Below are positions 49,101-61,600 of a stretch of DNA of 64,000 bases, one piece after another (position 1 is the stretch's first letter; each line of letters begins with the position of its first letter). The stretch spans positions 54,273-118,272 of the forward strand of contig JABMIG010000329.1 in assembly GCA_013187285.1 (NCBI GenBank), in the 5' to 3' direction. The position numbers and the translations under genes are program-made. The stretch comes from Cyclotella cryptica. Its lineage: Eukaryota > Bacillariophyta > Thalassiosirophyceae > Thalassiosirales > Thalassiosiraceae. Below the pieces are notes generated by a model that was not told the DNA's origin, did no database searches, and worked only from the letters and a program-made list of their open reading frames with translations.

Positions 49101-50890
49101 CGGCAGCTGACAGAGAAGTGAAGGTAGCCAACTGTGAGGCAAAGACGACCCAGATGACTTGAACAGGATACTTCTTTGGGCCCATTCATTCCCCTGGGGT
49201 AACGAGAGAGGCAAGAGGATATTTATATTATACTGATGTACATCAGCAGCAAAACAGGTCACAACAAGACATGAAAACTCTCACCTCTGTCTTTAAACTT
49301 GCTCTGATCAACTAGTCGACCTGTTTGGTTCCATTCCCAGCACTTTGGAATTCATCCTCCTCCTCTACAAAGTCAGACTGGACCTCCAAGTCCCTTTTGA
49401 TTCCTTTGGCTGAGGTACCGTTGCTGAGTCGCTTTGTCTTCACCTCTGACTCGAACTGGATTCGTCCTCTTCCACAGAGATTGGATCGCTGCTATAACCT
49501 TTAAGTCCACTGAATCTTATTTTTGTACAAAATATAGCATCCGCTTCAATGAATTTGGCAAGAAGGTTGGGAACTAGTTGTTTGCAATTTGAGCCAATAG
49601 TCCTGACATTTGCACCAAGCCAGTGGAGAAATTGAAGGCCGACAATCCTTAAATTGGCACCAAACCAATTGAGAAATTGAAAGCCCACAATTCTGAGATG
49701 GGCAGCCAGCAGTTCTAGGCCTTAGATAACTGCACAAATGAAGCTGAAGGTCAAAAATTCTAGTTTTTGATGAAACATTGTCAATGACGAACTGGATTTG
49801 TCCTCTTCCACAGAGATTGGATCCGTCAGCCATGCTCAGCCATGGACTAATCAAGATTATCGTCATTGCTATCTGAGCCAACAGTCATTTCCATGGTCCA
49901 TGGTCCATGGTCGAATACAATTTACCCATACCCTACTTTCTGTTATTCACCTTCTGAATATATTGTACCCGCCATACCTCATCCTCTTCACCTGATGGGA
50001 CCGACAGAGACGCCGGAACAGTCGGTTCCTAGAGCTGCGACAGAGGCACAAGTTGCAACGAGGGACGGGAGCGACAACGATGATGACTGGATATAAGATG
50101 TTGAACGGAAGCTGACGGTGAGGCAAAGACGACGCAGACAGCTGGAGATAAGATGTTGAGGACTGGAGATAAGATGTTGACGGAAGCTGTCAGAGAAATG
50201 AAGGTAGCCGACAGTGAGGCAAAGACGACGCAGACTACTTAAGATAAGATGTTGATGACTGGAGATAAGATGTTGACGGAAGCTGACGGTGAGGCAAAGA
50301 CAACGCAAACAACTGGAGATAAGATGTTGATGGAAGCCAATGGTGAGGCAAAAACGACACAGACAACTGGAGATAAGATGTTGAAGACAGCTGACAGAGA
50401 AGTGAAGGTAGCCAACTGTGAGGCAAAAACTGACCCAGATGACTTGAACAGGATACTTCTTTGGGCCCATTCATTCCCTGGGAGTAGAGGAGAGAGGCAA
50501 GAGGATATTTATATTATACTGATGTACATCATCGGCAAAACAGGTCATAACCAGGAATGTAAACTCTCACCTCTGTCTTTAAACTTGCTCTGATCAACTA
50601 GTCGACCTGTTTGGTTCCATTCCCAGCACTTTGGAATTCATCCTCCTCCTCTACAAAGTCAGACTGGACCTCCAAGTCCCATTGCATTCCTTTGGCTGAA
50701 GTTAGGTTGCTGAGGTAAACTGTCTTCACCTCTGACTCGAACTGGATTCGTCCCTCTTCCACAGAATTGGATCGCTGCTATAACCTTTAAGTCCACTGAA
50801 TCTTATTTTTGTACAAAATATTGCATCCCCTTCAATGATTTAGTAAGAAAGGTTGGGAACTAGTTGTTTGCAATTTGAGCCAATAGTCTA

Positions 50891-51500
50891 NNNNNNNNNN
50901 NNNNNNNNNNNNNNNNNNNNNNNNNNNNNNNNNNNNNNNNNNNNNNNNNNNNNNNNNNNNNNNNNNNNNNNNNNNNNNNNNNNNNNNNNNNNNNNNNNNN
51001 NNNNNNNNNNNNNNNNNNNNNNNNNNNNNNNNNNNNNNNNNNNNNNNNNNNNNNNNNNNNNNNNNNNNNNNNNNNNNNNNNNNNNNNNNNNNNNNNNNNN
51101 NNNNNNNNNNNNNNNNNNNNNNNNNNNNNNNNNNNNNNNNNNNNNNNNNNNNNNNNNNNNNNNNNNNNNNNNNNNNNNNNNNNNNNNNNNNNNNNNNNNN
51201 NNNNNNNNNNNNNNNNNNNNNNNNNNNNNNNNNNNNNNNNNNNNNNNNNNNNNNNNNNNNNNNNNNNNNNNNNNNNNNNNNNNNNNNNNNNNNNNNNNNN
51301 NNNNNNNNNNNNNNNNNNNNNNNNNNNNNNNNNNNNNNNNNNNNNNNNNNNNNNNNNNNNNNNNNNNNNNNNNNNNNNNNNNNNNNNNNNNNNNNNNNNN
51401 NNNNNNNNNNNNNNNNNNNNNNNNNNNNNNNNNNNNNNNNNNNNNNNNNNNNNNNNNNNNNNNNNNNNNNNNNNNNNNNNNNNNNNNNNNNNNNNNNNNN
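50891..51500. other. Assembly gap (610 N)
   Basis: Only N is given. The satellite reaches the left edge and the 483-bp gene repeat reaches the right edge, so both sides are tandem repeats and the gap size may not be real. Confidence 1.
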
Positions 51501-53813
51501 GCAGCATCTTCGCCCGCTCCTCCGCGGTCTCCCTTGAATGTCTTTGGCAAGCTGTTGTTGGATTGGAACTGTCCGACTGATGACCCTACGGCGGTTGTTG
51601 GTTCGGTCAAAGAAGCGCTGGAGGATTCCTGTTGCCTGTCATCATCCAGCGTGCTCACTTCCTGATTGTCCGATGGAGGAGGAGCAATTGGAGCAGCAAT
51701 TCCACATGGCGCCGACGGTTCTGCAATCACAATTTCTACATCGTCAGCCCCGGCGGGCTTTTTACTCTTCTTCCTCTTCCAGGGAGGCAAAGTTTGCGAC
51801 GGCAAAGAAGACGTTTTCGGGTTTGGTGGCAGACTTTGCTCCGCTTTCGCTTCACAAACATTTTCTATCGATCCCTTATTGCGGTTGTCTTCCACCAGTG
51901 GATCCTTCACAGCAAACATCGAATCCTCCTCTTGAAAGCGGGCCGAGCTTTTATTGGATATGGCTCTCAGCTCTGCAAGTAAGGCAGCATCTTCGGCCGC
52001 TCCTCCGCGGTCTCCCTTGAATGTCTTTGGCAAGCTGTTGTTGGATTGAAATGTCCGACTGATGACCCTACGGCGGTTGTTGGTTCGGTCAAAGAAGCGC
52101 TGGAGGATTCCTGTTGCCTGTCATCATCCAGCGTGCTCACTTCCTGATTGTCCGATGAAGGAGCAGCAAGCGCGATACACCAGATGGCGCCGACGGTTCT
52201 GCAATCACAATTTCCACATCGTCAGCCCCAGCGGGCTTTTTACTCTTCTTTCTCTTCCAGGGAGGCAAAGTCTGCGACGGCGAAGAAGACGTTTTCGGGT
52301 TCGGTGGCAGACTTTGTTCCGCTTTCGCTTCACAAACATTTTCTATCGATCCCTTATTGCGGTTGTCTTCCACCAGTGGATCCTTCACAGCAACCATCGA
52401 ATCCTCCTCTTGAAAGCGGGCCGAGCTTTTATTGGATATGGCTCTCAGCTCTGCAAGTAAGGCAGCATCTTCGGCCGCTCCTCCGCGGTCTCCCTTGAAT
52501 GTCTTTGGCAAGCTGTTGTTGGATTGGAAATGTCCGACTGATGACCCTACGGCGGTTGTTGGTTCGGTCAAAGAAGCGCTGGAGGATTCCTGTTGCCTGT
52601 CATCATCCAGCGTGCTCACTTCCTGATTGTCCGATGGAGGAGCAGCAATCGGAGCGGATACACCAGATGGCGCCGACGGTTCTGCAATCACAATTTCCAC
52701 ATTGTCAGCCCCAGCGGGCTTTTTGCTCTTCTTCCTCTTCCAGGGAGGCAAAGTTTGAGACGGCGAAGAAGACGTTTTCGGGTTTGGTGGCAGACTTTGC
52801 TCCGCTTTCGCTTCACAAACATTTTCTATCGATCCCTTATTGGAGTTGCCTTCGACCAGTGGATCCGGCGCAGCAACCATCGAATCCTCCTCTTGAAAGC
52901 GAGCCGAGCTTTTATTGGATATGGCTCTCAGCTCTGCAAGTAAGGCAGCATCTTCGGCCGCACCTCCACGGTCCCCCTTGAATGTCTTTGGCAAGCTGTC
53001 GTTGGATTGAAATTCTCCATGCGTTGTTAGGGGTTTCGACGTGGATGCTTCATCAGTCGTGACAGCAGAAGCTTCGTCGTATTTTCCAAACTTTTCAGTA
53101 TTGTTTTGAATTGAAGATTCATTGAAGGGCATGACAGCTGCAGATGGAGGGGTTGCTATTGATATTTCAAAAACATTCGACGTAGCATCCTCGTTATCTT
53201 TCTCACTTCTCTTCCAAGGAGGGAAATTTCTCTCTTTCTTTTGGGTAGCTAGAATAGTTTGCTTCAATGAAGTTGATTCGTTTGGGGAAGTGGCACCATC
53301 ACAGTCATCACGACAATGCTGTCCGCCAACCTCCTCAAAAAAGCGATTGGAGCTTTTATTGGTAATATCCATCAACTCAGCCAACAGGTCAGCATCTTGT
53401 GCAGCGCCGCCATTTCTACCCTGAAATTTATTGGATTTATCGAATCCTCCTGTTATTGTTTCGCTTGCGTCGACCTTTGGTGGAGATGGAGATTTCTTGC
53501 AACTCTCTGTAGGGTTTGAAATGTTGGTCATGTTCGAATCGTCAAAGGCACCATCTTGGTGTCCCTTGACTAGCGACCCTCCTAAATCATCCATTTGACT
53601 AGAATTCAATTCTTCCACTGCTGCTAACGGCGGCTGATCTTTCACTGCCGTATCAACAGGAGGTGAGGGGGTGTCATCGTCATCGAACCGTCGATTCGAC
53701 TTGTTCGAGATTGCACGTAGCTCTTTCAAAAGTTCTTCGTCGTGAGCGTCTCCTCCGCGTGGGCCATCATAAGAGGAAGAAGCGGGGAAGCGTCCTGAGG
53801 AAGATGATTCCAT
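51501..53813 (-). CDS. Unknown disordered protein with LLAELRAISNKS repeats, C-terminus lost in gap
   Basis: The gene starts at ATG 53813 and runs toward the gap at 51500. I do not recognise the family. It is a hydrophilic, probably disordered protein built on a unit of 161 codons (483 bp). Each unit has DRGGAAEDAALLAELRAISN, then RFQEEDSM, SIENVCEAKAEQSLPPNPK, LPPWKRKKSKKPAGAD and EIVIAEPSAPSG. Unit landmarks lie at 51531, 52014, 52492 and 52975; two older diverged units lie nearer the N-terminus (DEELLKELRAISNKSNRRF at the start, and DADLLAELMDITNKSSNRF). The leucine-rich LLAELRAIS helix followed by a basic LPPWKRKK motif looks like a repeated docking site. The frame breaks twice near 52050 and 52150, where one unit is 5 bp short; next to a gap this may be an assembly error. 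Confidence 0.7.
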
Positions 53814-54020
53814 GATGATGATTATTTTTTCGTCGTTACTATTGTATAGTTGTTAACAATTGTTGCAATTTGACCGTTGCACCCGGCCGCGTGAGGTTGA
53901 AACGTCTTCTTTTCTTCGTCATGGAAGGTCACGGGCATTGCCCTCGGCCTGTGACTTACGGACTCTTACGGAATTGACCTCTTTTTTACCACCGGGGGCC
54001 AATTGTCGGGACCGGTTACT
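53814..54020. other. Upstream region of the LLAELRAISNKS gene
   Basis: No gene is supported here. It is the probable promoter and 5' UTR of the minus-strand gene starting at 53813. Confidence 0.4.
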
Positions 54021-54491
54021 GTACAACTCAGAATTCACTTTGGCCCATTGACTGGACTTCGAACCATTATAGACGGGGCGTATTATTCCTACGTACAAAT
54101 CTACGTGTTTCGACAAAGAATTGATGGGCACGAAGTGTCAGATAGTCTGTCTGTACTTTACTCTACTTTACTATGGTACAATATTGTTCGAACTTTGCAT
54201 GCTGGCTGATTTTTGGTGAATTCTGATAGCTCTCAATATCTGACATTTCTTTTCCGTAGAAAATGTACTGTGTTCTACGGGATGGACTTTGAACCATTAT
54301 GCCTGTTTTTGTATTGCAATTGCAGCTGCCTTCCGTCAAAGCTGAGGACTTGTCGAGCTGGACTTAAGCCCTCGAGATAGTCCCAAAGGGTTGTGCAATA
54401 TCAGCCGGGACCCAAAGGGTTGATATTGCGGTCGCACCAGTGGCCAAAGATATCTGACATATAGTGGGCCAAAGTGAATTCTGAGTTGTAC
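54021..54491. mobile_element. MITE-like element of 471 bp with 27-bp perfect TIRs
   Basis: GTACAACTCAGAATTCACTT plus seven bases (54021-54047) is repeated in perfect inverse complement at 54465-54491. Inside, a second imperfect pair (ACTTCGAACCATTATA and ACTTTGAACCATTATG) occurs in direct orientation, and a hairpin CAATATCA...TGATATTG lies near 54397-54429. There is no coding capacity. No clear target duplication is visible. Confidence 0.65.
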
Positions 54492-54948
54492 TTGTCAAGT
54501 GACGTTTCATTTGAACCTTGCACGATTAAAATTTTTCCGAGTGACGTGGGTGGGGTTCAGGGAACACCAGGAAAATTGACTATTTTCTAAACGATATCAA
54601 TGTTCCCTCGTGCACAACAGCAAGAAGTAACGGTTAGGAATAGAGTATTGTACCATACTGTTGGTATGAGAAGGTATTATAGCATACGTAGAATTCCAGT
54701 TAATAATGGGTGGCTGCCGTAATTCGTCTAGGTGCTCAAACGTTCAAATAACCAAATATTTGGAAGCGCTAAATCGCTTCTAAATCTCTTCAAACTCCAA
54801 TTTCTGTGTTTTTTTTGTCTAAACTTTGGAAAAAGAGCCGTGGCCGGCCAAGGCGTTTTTCTTCTAAATTTTGGTTCTACTCGATTTTCCTTCCAAATGT
54901 TCAAATACAGCCATTCTCCGTCTTCTGACATAAATTTTTGACCGTGTC

Positions 54949-55641
54949 ATGGCTGGTGATGACAACGACGAGCCTGCTCAACGCAGGCCCCGTGGCGGCC
55001 GTGGCCCGGAAATCAAACTACCAGAACGGCATACTCATCCCAATTGTTGAGAGGATTCTTCCCAACGGCGCGGATGCGTGGCGCTTAGTTGCGCTTTGCG
55101 TTATAAGGAAGAGTCGGGCGAGGAGAATCTTCGTTCTCCAGAAGATCTCGCAACAACTGGGTGCGTAAGTTGTGTAATAACTTTAAGAAACCCACAGGTG
55201 CATCAGGTGACATGGCTGACCGTGTCAGCCGATGCATTGAGATCGACCGTCGCATACGCCGCAAAACAAGTTCCGAAATCCTTGGTGCATCTTCCGCTGA
55301 AGACCCTGAAGAAGAGAGCAACGAGGGAGTTGATGACGATCGTCCGTGAGCGGACTCAGCGGCGCCACCCCACAAGATGTGGATGTCCCAGCAGCCCAAG
55401 AAGCGGGATTCGTCCCAATCATTCCTCCTATCGGCGGCAATGAAGCCATCATCCAGCCACCCAATCTTCCAACAGATCCTACTCCCCCCCCTCCTGACAC
55501 CGATGTCTCTGATCTTGGTGTCCCGGAGAACTACAGGTTCCTGGAGCGGTCTACGAACCGCCAGCCGCTGCTGCTAGGACTCCAGTTGATCAGTCCATTT
55601 CTGCAAATAATTCCACCGGCACTAAGAAGGCGTCAAAGGGG
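54949..55641 (+). pseudogene. Harbinger Myb/SANT-like accessory protein gene, 5' part
   Basis: The frame opens at ATG 54949 and shows NYQNGILIPIVERILPNGAD (from about 55018), then YKEESGEENLRSPEDL, VRKLCNNFKKPTGASGD and SSEILGASSAEDPEEE. This is the trihelix/Myb-like DNA-binding partner that Harbinger elements encode beside the transposase. The frame changes three times between 54990 and 55180. The C-terminal, low-complexity end appears to resume beyond the inserted LTR element near 61530-61600 (NQFQQMQQMQMQQLSS). Such proteins help the transposase enter the nucleus and bind the element ends in characterised Harbingers; here it is decayed. Confidence 0.75.
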
Positions 55642-55997
55642 TGACATAGGCCAATTATCTACCCTACAGCAGTACTCTAGGGTAAACTGAAAGATACCCT
55701 TAATTTCTCAGGAGATGAGGGATATCTTCCAATAATGGCAAGAACCAGCAAATAGCAAGAATAGGTTCACTACCCAGAAATACCATTTGGGAATAATGCT
55801 TTATGTCATCAACTAATGACATAAAGACATACCATATCTGTGTAGGATCCTACACAGTTTCATTTTGTGCAATGAAGCATATTTGCTTCATTGCTGCTTG
55901 TTACTAGCAGACAACTTAACTCATAAAAATCAGTTCCCAACAACTTGTATCTATCCGTTACTACATAGTACAAACTACATTAAAACGGCTTAGGTCA
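55642..55997 (-). repeat. LTR of second LTR element, left copy
   Basis: It begins TGACATAGGCC and ends GGCTTAGGTCA. The body holds the perfect 20-bp palindrome CTGTGTAGGATCCTACACAG and hairpins CTTTATGTCAT...ATGACATAAAG and AATGAAGCA...TGCTTCATT. Confidence 0.85.
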
Positions 55998-58900
55998 CTA
56001 TCAATTGATAGCCTTCGCGCAACCAGATCGGATCGTCTGTCCGTCGCTCCACCATCCATCATCCATCAGCTGTTGTCGGTGGTTGACCATGGTAGGTTCG
56101 TCTGTCCGTCGTCCCTTGTTGCTCGAAGCCGTCCAATACACTTGGTGTGTTACACGTGGCGCAACTTGTGCTGCCTGACCCCAAGAGTAGCAATAGCCAC
56201 AGCTGAGCCCCGAGTCACGTACTCAGCCAGTTGAAGTGAGTTCACTCACAGGCCAGCACGTGTTTTTTGAAACACGTAGCAAAAAAGGATTCCCCTGTAC
56301 GTCAGTGAGGACTAGATCCCACTTGACTTGGGTATACTCCGCTTTTGTTAGCAGAGCGCGCATTTAGCACATAGTGCACTTGTCGTAAAAAAGACCACTT
56401 GTGACGTATCATACGCACTTGTGGCACGAATGCTTACGTGCCTATTAGGTAGTAGCAGCCCCTCATTAAAAATGAGGAGGCAATAAACATAAATGCCTCG
56501 GTTTATTTTTTTATCCGAAAGAGCAATATGTGTGTAGTCTATTTTTAGACCTAAAAACACGATTAGACTTAAAATTAGTCCGTACCCGTGATCACATGCA
56601 GATGCAGTGACACCACGGAGTACGTAGTACTTATAGCCTTAGGGCAGTACAAAAAAAGATCTTCTAGGGCATAAAATGACCCCATGAAGAAGCGTATAGC
56701 CTCTAAGGCCTAAAAAGCTTGTTCGTGACCACCGAGAGGTTTCGGTCACTTGAAAGACTCGCGATTCCCCTGGAAGTTCGCGATTCTCAGGTTTCCAATG
56801 TGTAAGACATATCCTCAAGGGAAAATGAGCCCGCGCGGGACGCAGTCCCACGATCGCGGATCAGCCCCATTCAAATGGGAGCGCGTCACGGCACAGCCCA
56901 TTTCACAAAACGTTTCGCGACACAGCCCTCGCGATCACGACCTGAAAAAAAACGACCACATATCATGTGTCCTAGACTCGCTGGGCTCAGCCCATGTGCG
57001 CGATGGACCAGCCTAGGAGCGAACATTGTTCTACACATCACATGGGCATAGGTGCGCCATATATTGCCACATACCGGTCAGACGTCAGAGTGACGCGGAG
57101 TATTGTCTCCAAGTCCCAGCACGCATGGGGGCGCAAGAAGGACCCATAAAACGACTACGTGTCGTGCCCCAGAAACACTCCAAGCAAAATTCTCGCGAAT
57201 TTCCGATTTGCGCAAGAATGCTGCATGCTTTTTGCGGTTTTGTCAGGAAACACGCAACTTGTTGATTTATTACTTAAATCCAAGCAAAAAAAGTGAGAAA
57301 AGTCCACAAAAGTGAGAATTCTTCTCATGTGGTATTCCTTTCATGCATATAAGCTACCGAGCTTGGCAAAAAGGAAAGAAAGCTAGTTGGCTTATGAATA
57401 GCCACTGCACAACCTCTGGTCCGAGGAAAATAGAATTTAGAGCCCGAAAATATAAATTCGGAATTATTTAATTTTAAATTAAAGAGCTCGTTAGAGAAAA
57501 ATCTTGATCAAAATTCTACTGTCACGTTAAAATAACCTGATATTCAAATACCTTGCTACATGTAAAAATAAAACAAAAATGCCAAGAAATCTTCTGGCAT
57601 CATGAATTGTTTTCTCAAGAAGACGAACTCTTCTCCCACGTAGAGAAATGTACACATGTGCCATGCTGCACTATTCACAAGCAATGGTATCAAAAAAAGC
57701 AACTGGAAATCAAACCATGTTGGGTTTCGAACCCCTGACAAGGTGTTGCTACAGTAACAGTGAAAGCAAAAAGGACATAGTTCCAAGCTTCCCCATGTTC
57801 CAAAATTAGGAACATCCATATGTTTTCCTTACCCAGCTAGGCAGGTGTCAAACTCTTGGCGCACGCAGGATGGGTTCTTCCTACTCAAAAGGAAGGGCAA
57901 AGTCACACGATGTTTTTATTGCGCAAGCATTAAATTCCTGTCAAAACACACTTTTCTGAGTACATATTACCCAGAGTGACTAAGCCAGCATATGACCTCA
58001 GTCTTTGACAAATGCAAGAACTGAGTTTGAATTGTTCTAGATTTTCGAACAAATAACAACATAAAATATGTTAAGATCAATTTTACCTTGCCAGTGATAA
58101 TTGATGCAAAGTCTGCAAAAATCTGTGAACCAGAGTTGAAACAAAACCTGGACACAACATACCATGCACATAGCTAACCACTTAAGTGCAGGACTCTTCT
58201 TGAGCAAAAATACTCATGATCACAGAGCTAACCACTCCTGTGAAAAACTCCTCTGGGGGTTGAGTAAACTAGCAGACCTTCCAAGCTGTGTAAAAAAAGA
58301 CACACACTTACACTACAAACTCAATTTCATACACGTTACTGAGGTTTCTCACGACAAGAGAAACTGTTTGATGAAGTTTAGTGTGTTGGAAGAACATGCC
58401 TGTTTACCTCTATTTTTCCAAAGAGGTAGGTTTACAGCCTATAAAGACAGAGCACAACCAGTCAAAAAGTCAAGTAAAAACAACGAGGACAATTTACCTT
58501 GGCGACTGGAGGGTTTCATTGACAGCCGTCGTCAGAACTGGCTGTACAACAACAGAACACCCAAACAAACATAAATTACTGTAAATCAAAAAGTGATTCT
58601 TAAAATAAGATATGGACAAAAAGTTAGCAAAACTGTCTAAACTCAAAAGAATCCTTACAGTACTGTAGATGTTGCTATGTTCAACTCTGCAAACACCATA
58701 AGACTTCATGAAAAGTCAACTAATCATAGACTAGATACTGACGCATCTAGAACCCGTTCGTGCCTAGAAAATCTGAAGAAGGTTATACCTACTCAGAGCT
58801 AGCAATAACAATCATGGGTTTTCCATGTGCCTCACAAGCACATTCAATGGAGTCAATGATGGCCATACTGTTCACAATAGAACTCATTTGGAGTAATATG

Positions 58901-61163
58901 ATATTCTCCAAAGGCTAGCTTGAGAGACCACCTTAAACAAGGTTAGGATGGACTTACCAAGCAGCGAGTAAGGGTTTGCATGACAAACCAATACACAACA
59001 TCTCTGCACAAAGACAACAAGGGCTTAATAATAGACCCAAAGTCTTCGCATGGCAAAAGCACCATGCTTACAAGCAGATAGAAACTCGCTGAAACATTCG
59101 CCCATACAGGGAACTCACATGCTACTGGGTGGTCCAGTACAAGGGAGAACCTTGGGTAAGACAATATGATTGTCTCACCTCGCTCACAACTGGAATTGTA
59201 GAGGAGGAGGTACACTGTACACAAAAAAGAGACACATAAATGTTAGACATTTGTTACCACAACAAGTCTAGAGCAACACCAACTCAGGTTGGGTATGCTC
59301 GCATTCTAGTACAGCTTGCTGAACTTAGAGTGCATATAATACACAGAATAAGAGAAAATGAATCCTTGACCATGATTAACATCATTGGATTCAACACTGT
59401 GTCTTACTAGATTAAGGTCTCACTGAGACTCAATGACTAGTACTTGATTCTCTTGTGAGAACTTCTGATGGTTTACCTTCAGAATTATCCATGGAGAACA
59501 CATATGGTGTCCATAAGGAAGGACTCTTAGAGTCACCGAAACACGTGGGTCTTTTTGCTAAAGACAACGGGATGACCATAGGTAGTGCACATATGTGTTG
59601 CACAACAAACCATAAAATAAGCCTCATAATCACATGAGCACACGAACAAAAACGATCCACAACCTCTGTTCTTGTAAAACCACAGCATATAGAATTGTGA
59701 GTATCCCTAGTTAAACAGGAATCACATCTCACACACAGGATGAGTCAAACATGAACATCTCTATTGAGAGACATGTAGCATCTTGTTGGCATGCAATGCA
59801 AAACAAATGCAACACAGGCAGCTATACACAGAAATGTAGTATTGCTTCACTAGCTTAGACAAATCCAAAGAGAAACACAACTATTACGTTGTCAACATAT
59901 CATGGAAGGTTCACTTCTCCATGATGCTCGCTGTGAAGTCACAATATGGTTCCATAAACCATAAGATTATAGTCAACAACTGTCTTACAAAATATAAAAC
60001 TTGGTACGCACATGCACATTTAGTTATGTTGCAATGTCATTACCACCAACAAAAGAGTTATACAGGTACAGACCTCCCCTGAGGATCCCTGCTGCAAATT
60101 ACAAAAGGATATCATAAACACTGAATCCGTACTCTTAATGATACAAAACGACATAGACGTTGACACTTGGACCTTCCAATGATTATAGTCAATACATTAT
60201 GTATGACTTAACATTGTTCACTTGCCGATAGCTGACCCTTTGGGCAACTATTCCCATGGATACATAGGGGTGACAGAGCAAATTGAAGGACAATATACAA
60301 ACACAAAGGAATGCAGAAGATAACAAACAGAATAACTGTACTATCAGCACCTTCGTACCTAGACCTGGTTCAATATCCACATTGTACACAAATCGTGACA
60401 ATTAAGGTGCAGTTTCAACACTACACTTTCGGACCATATGCATTTCATTTGGCTTCCCAGTGTAAGTCGACCAGAGTCTTCAAAAATCAAAACCCAAAAA
60501 GTGAATAATTAACTAGAGATCAAGCAGATGCTTGGCCTGCTGTACCAATCATGGTCTTGTCAGCAGCTTCTAGTGGCACAATGTTTTCCTCAACAAACAC
60601 TCAAAATGCCATTCACTCATACCTACTATGCAGTGCCTATTGCCTCAATGTAGTGTAGCAATCATAAGATGGAATTGTTGTTCGGCAATCCACCTTTGCA
60701 CACACATACAGAATCAACAGGAGACACCAGGCAACACCAAACCAACCCAACTTGAGCCTCATCAAAGTTAGGTCACATGGTCAGTGAAAGCAATGCTTAG
60801 TATACAAAGGTATTTTACCCCGCACAAATATTCAGTCTGTACAACTGTGATAATTGGACTATCACAAAAGTTATACGATAAGACAATCAGGGTTTCACGC
60901 GGATGTAAGTCATGTACATTTGGCTTAGGAGAGTACAAAAACACCAGCTTTATCACAAGCCATTCCAAATCTCCCTCTCCACAAGAACTTACACTTCATA
61001 TAGTACATACAATACTATGTGTGTTAAAAAGTCACAGGCAGCTTGCACATGTTTAACCTCAACCAAGAGGTTTTTTCTGCAAGTCTGGCTCGTAATCGGA
61101 TTTTTTCCTCACAGAGGTTTTACTTTTCCGCGAGCCACGCTGATTCTCCAATCGTGGGGCGAG

Positions 61164-61520
61164 TGACATAGGCCAATTATCTACCCTACAGCAGTACTCT
61201 AGGGTAAACTGAAAGATACCCTTAATTTCTCAGGAGATGAGGGATATCTTCCAATAATGGCAAGAACCAGCAAATAGCAAGAATAGGTTCACTACCCAGA
61301 AATACCATTTGGGGAATAATGCTTTATGTCATCAACTAATGACATAAAGACATACCATATCTGTGTAGGATCCTACACAGTTTCATTTTGTGCAATGAAG
61401 CATATTTGCTTCATTGCTGCTTGTTACTAGCAGACAACTTAACTCATAAAAATCAGTTCCCAACAACTTGTATCTATCCGTTACTACATAGTACAAACTA
61501 CATTAAAACGGCTTAGGTCA
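61164..61520 (-). repeat. LTR of second LTR element, right copy
   Basis: It is identical to 55642-55997 except for one extra G in TTGGGGAATAATG, by eye. Confidence 0.85.
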
Positions 61521-61600
61521 TTTTAGGTCACACAGCAGCAGATGAATCAGTTCCAACAGATGCAACAGATGCAGATGCAACAATTGAGCAGTCATGTGTG

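Larger units (their letters stand above)
34141..50890. repeat. Higher-order satellite, about 14 units of 1.1-1.3 kb
   Basis: A GTCGACC(C/T)GTTTGGTTCC landmark recurs at about 34866, 36000, 37134, 38425, 39695, 40801, 41908, 43187, 44466, 45732, 47007, 48141, 49317 and 50601, so spacing is 1106-1291 bp. Each unit has three parts: a conserved minus-strand open frame of about 155 codons, a short (TCCATGG)n heptamer tract, and a plus-strand frame with 18-codon subrepeats of 54 bp. Unit length varies mostly by whole 54-bp subrepeats. Units in the middle and right are nearly identical, while the first three (34.1-37.5 kb) are more diverged, the usual sign of edge units that escape homogenisation. 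The array ends in an assembly gap, so its real length is unknown. Confidence 0.95.
55642..61520 (-). mobile_element. Non-coding large LTR element (LARD-like), second copy
   Basis: Direct repeats of 356-357 bp (55642-55997 and 61164-61520) enclose a 5166-bp interior that aligns, in reverse orientation, along the whole interior of the first element (2997-8155). The interior is similar at roughly 93-96% by eye and only seven bases different in length. The two LTRs differ by about one base, so the insertion is very young. The LTR bodies differ strongly from those of the first copy, although their ends match. No 5-bp duplication is visible: AGGGG precedes and TTTTA follows. It lies in the 3' part of the Harbinger Myb-like gene. 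No retroviral genes are recognisable. Confidence 0.8.

Noticed and set aside
34141-50890. Satellite considered as a CRISPR-like array
   Set aside because: Units are over 1 kb, subrepeats are contiguous without spacers, and the setting is eukaryotic.
50853-52033. Long frames crossing the run of N
   Set aside because: Unknown bases simply do not produce stops, so frames through the gap carry no information.
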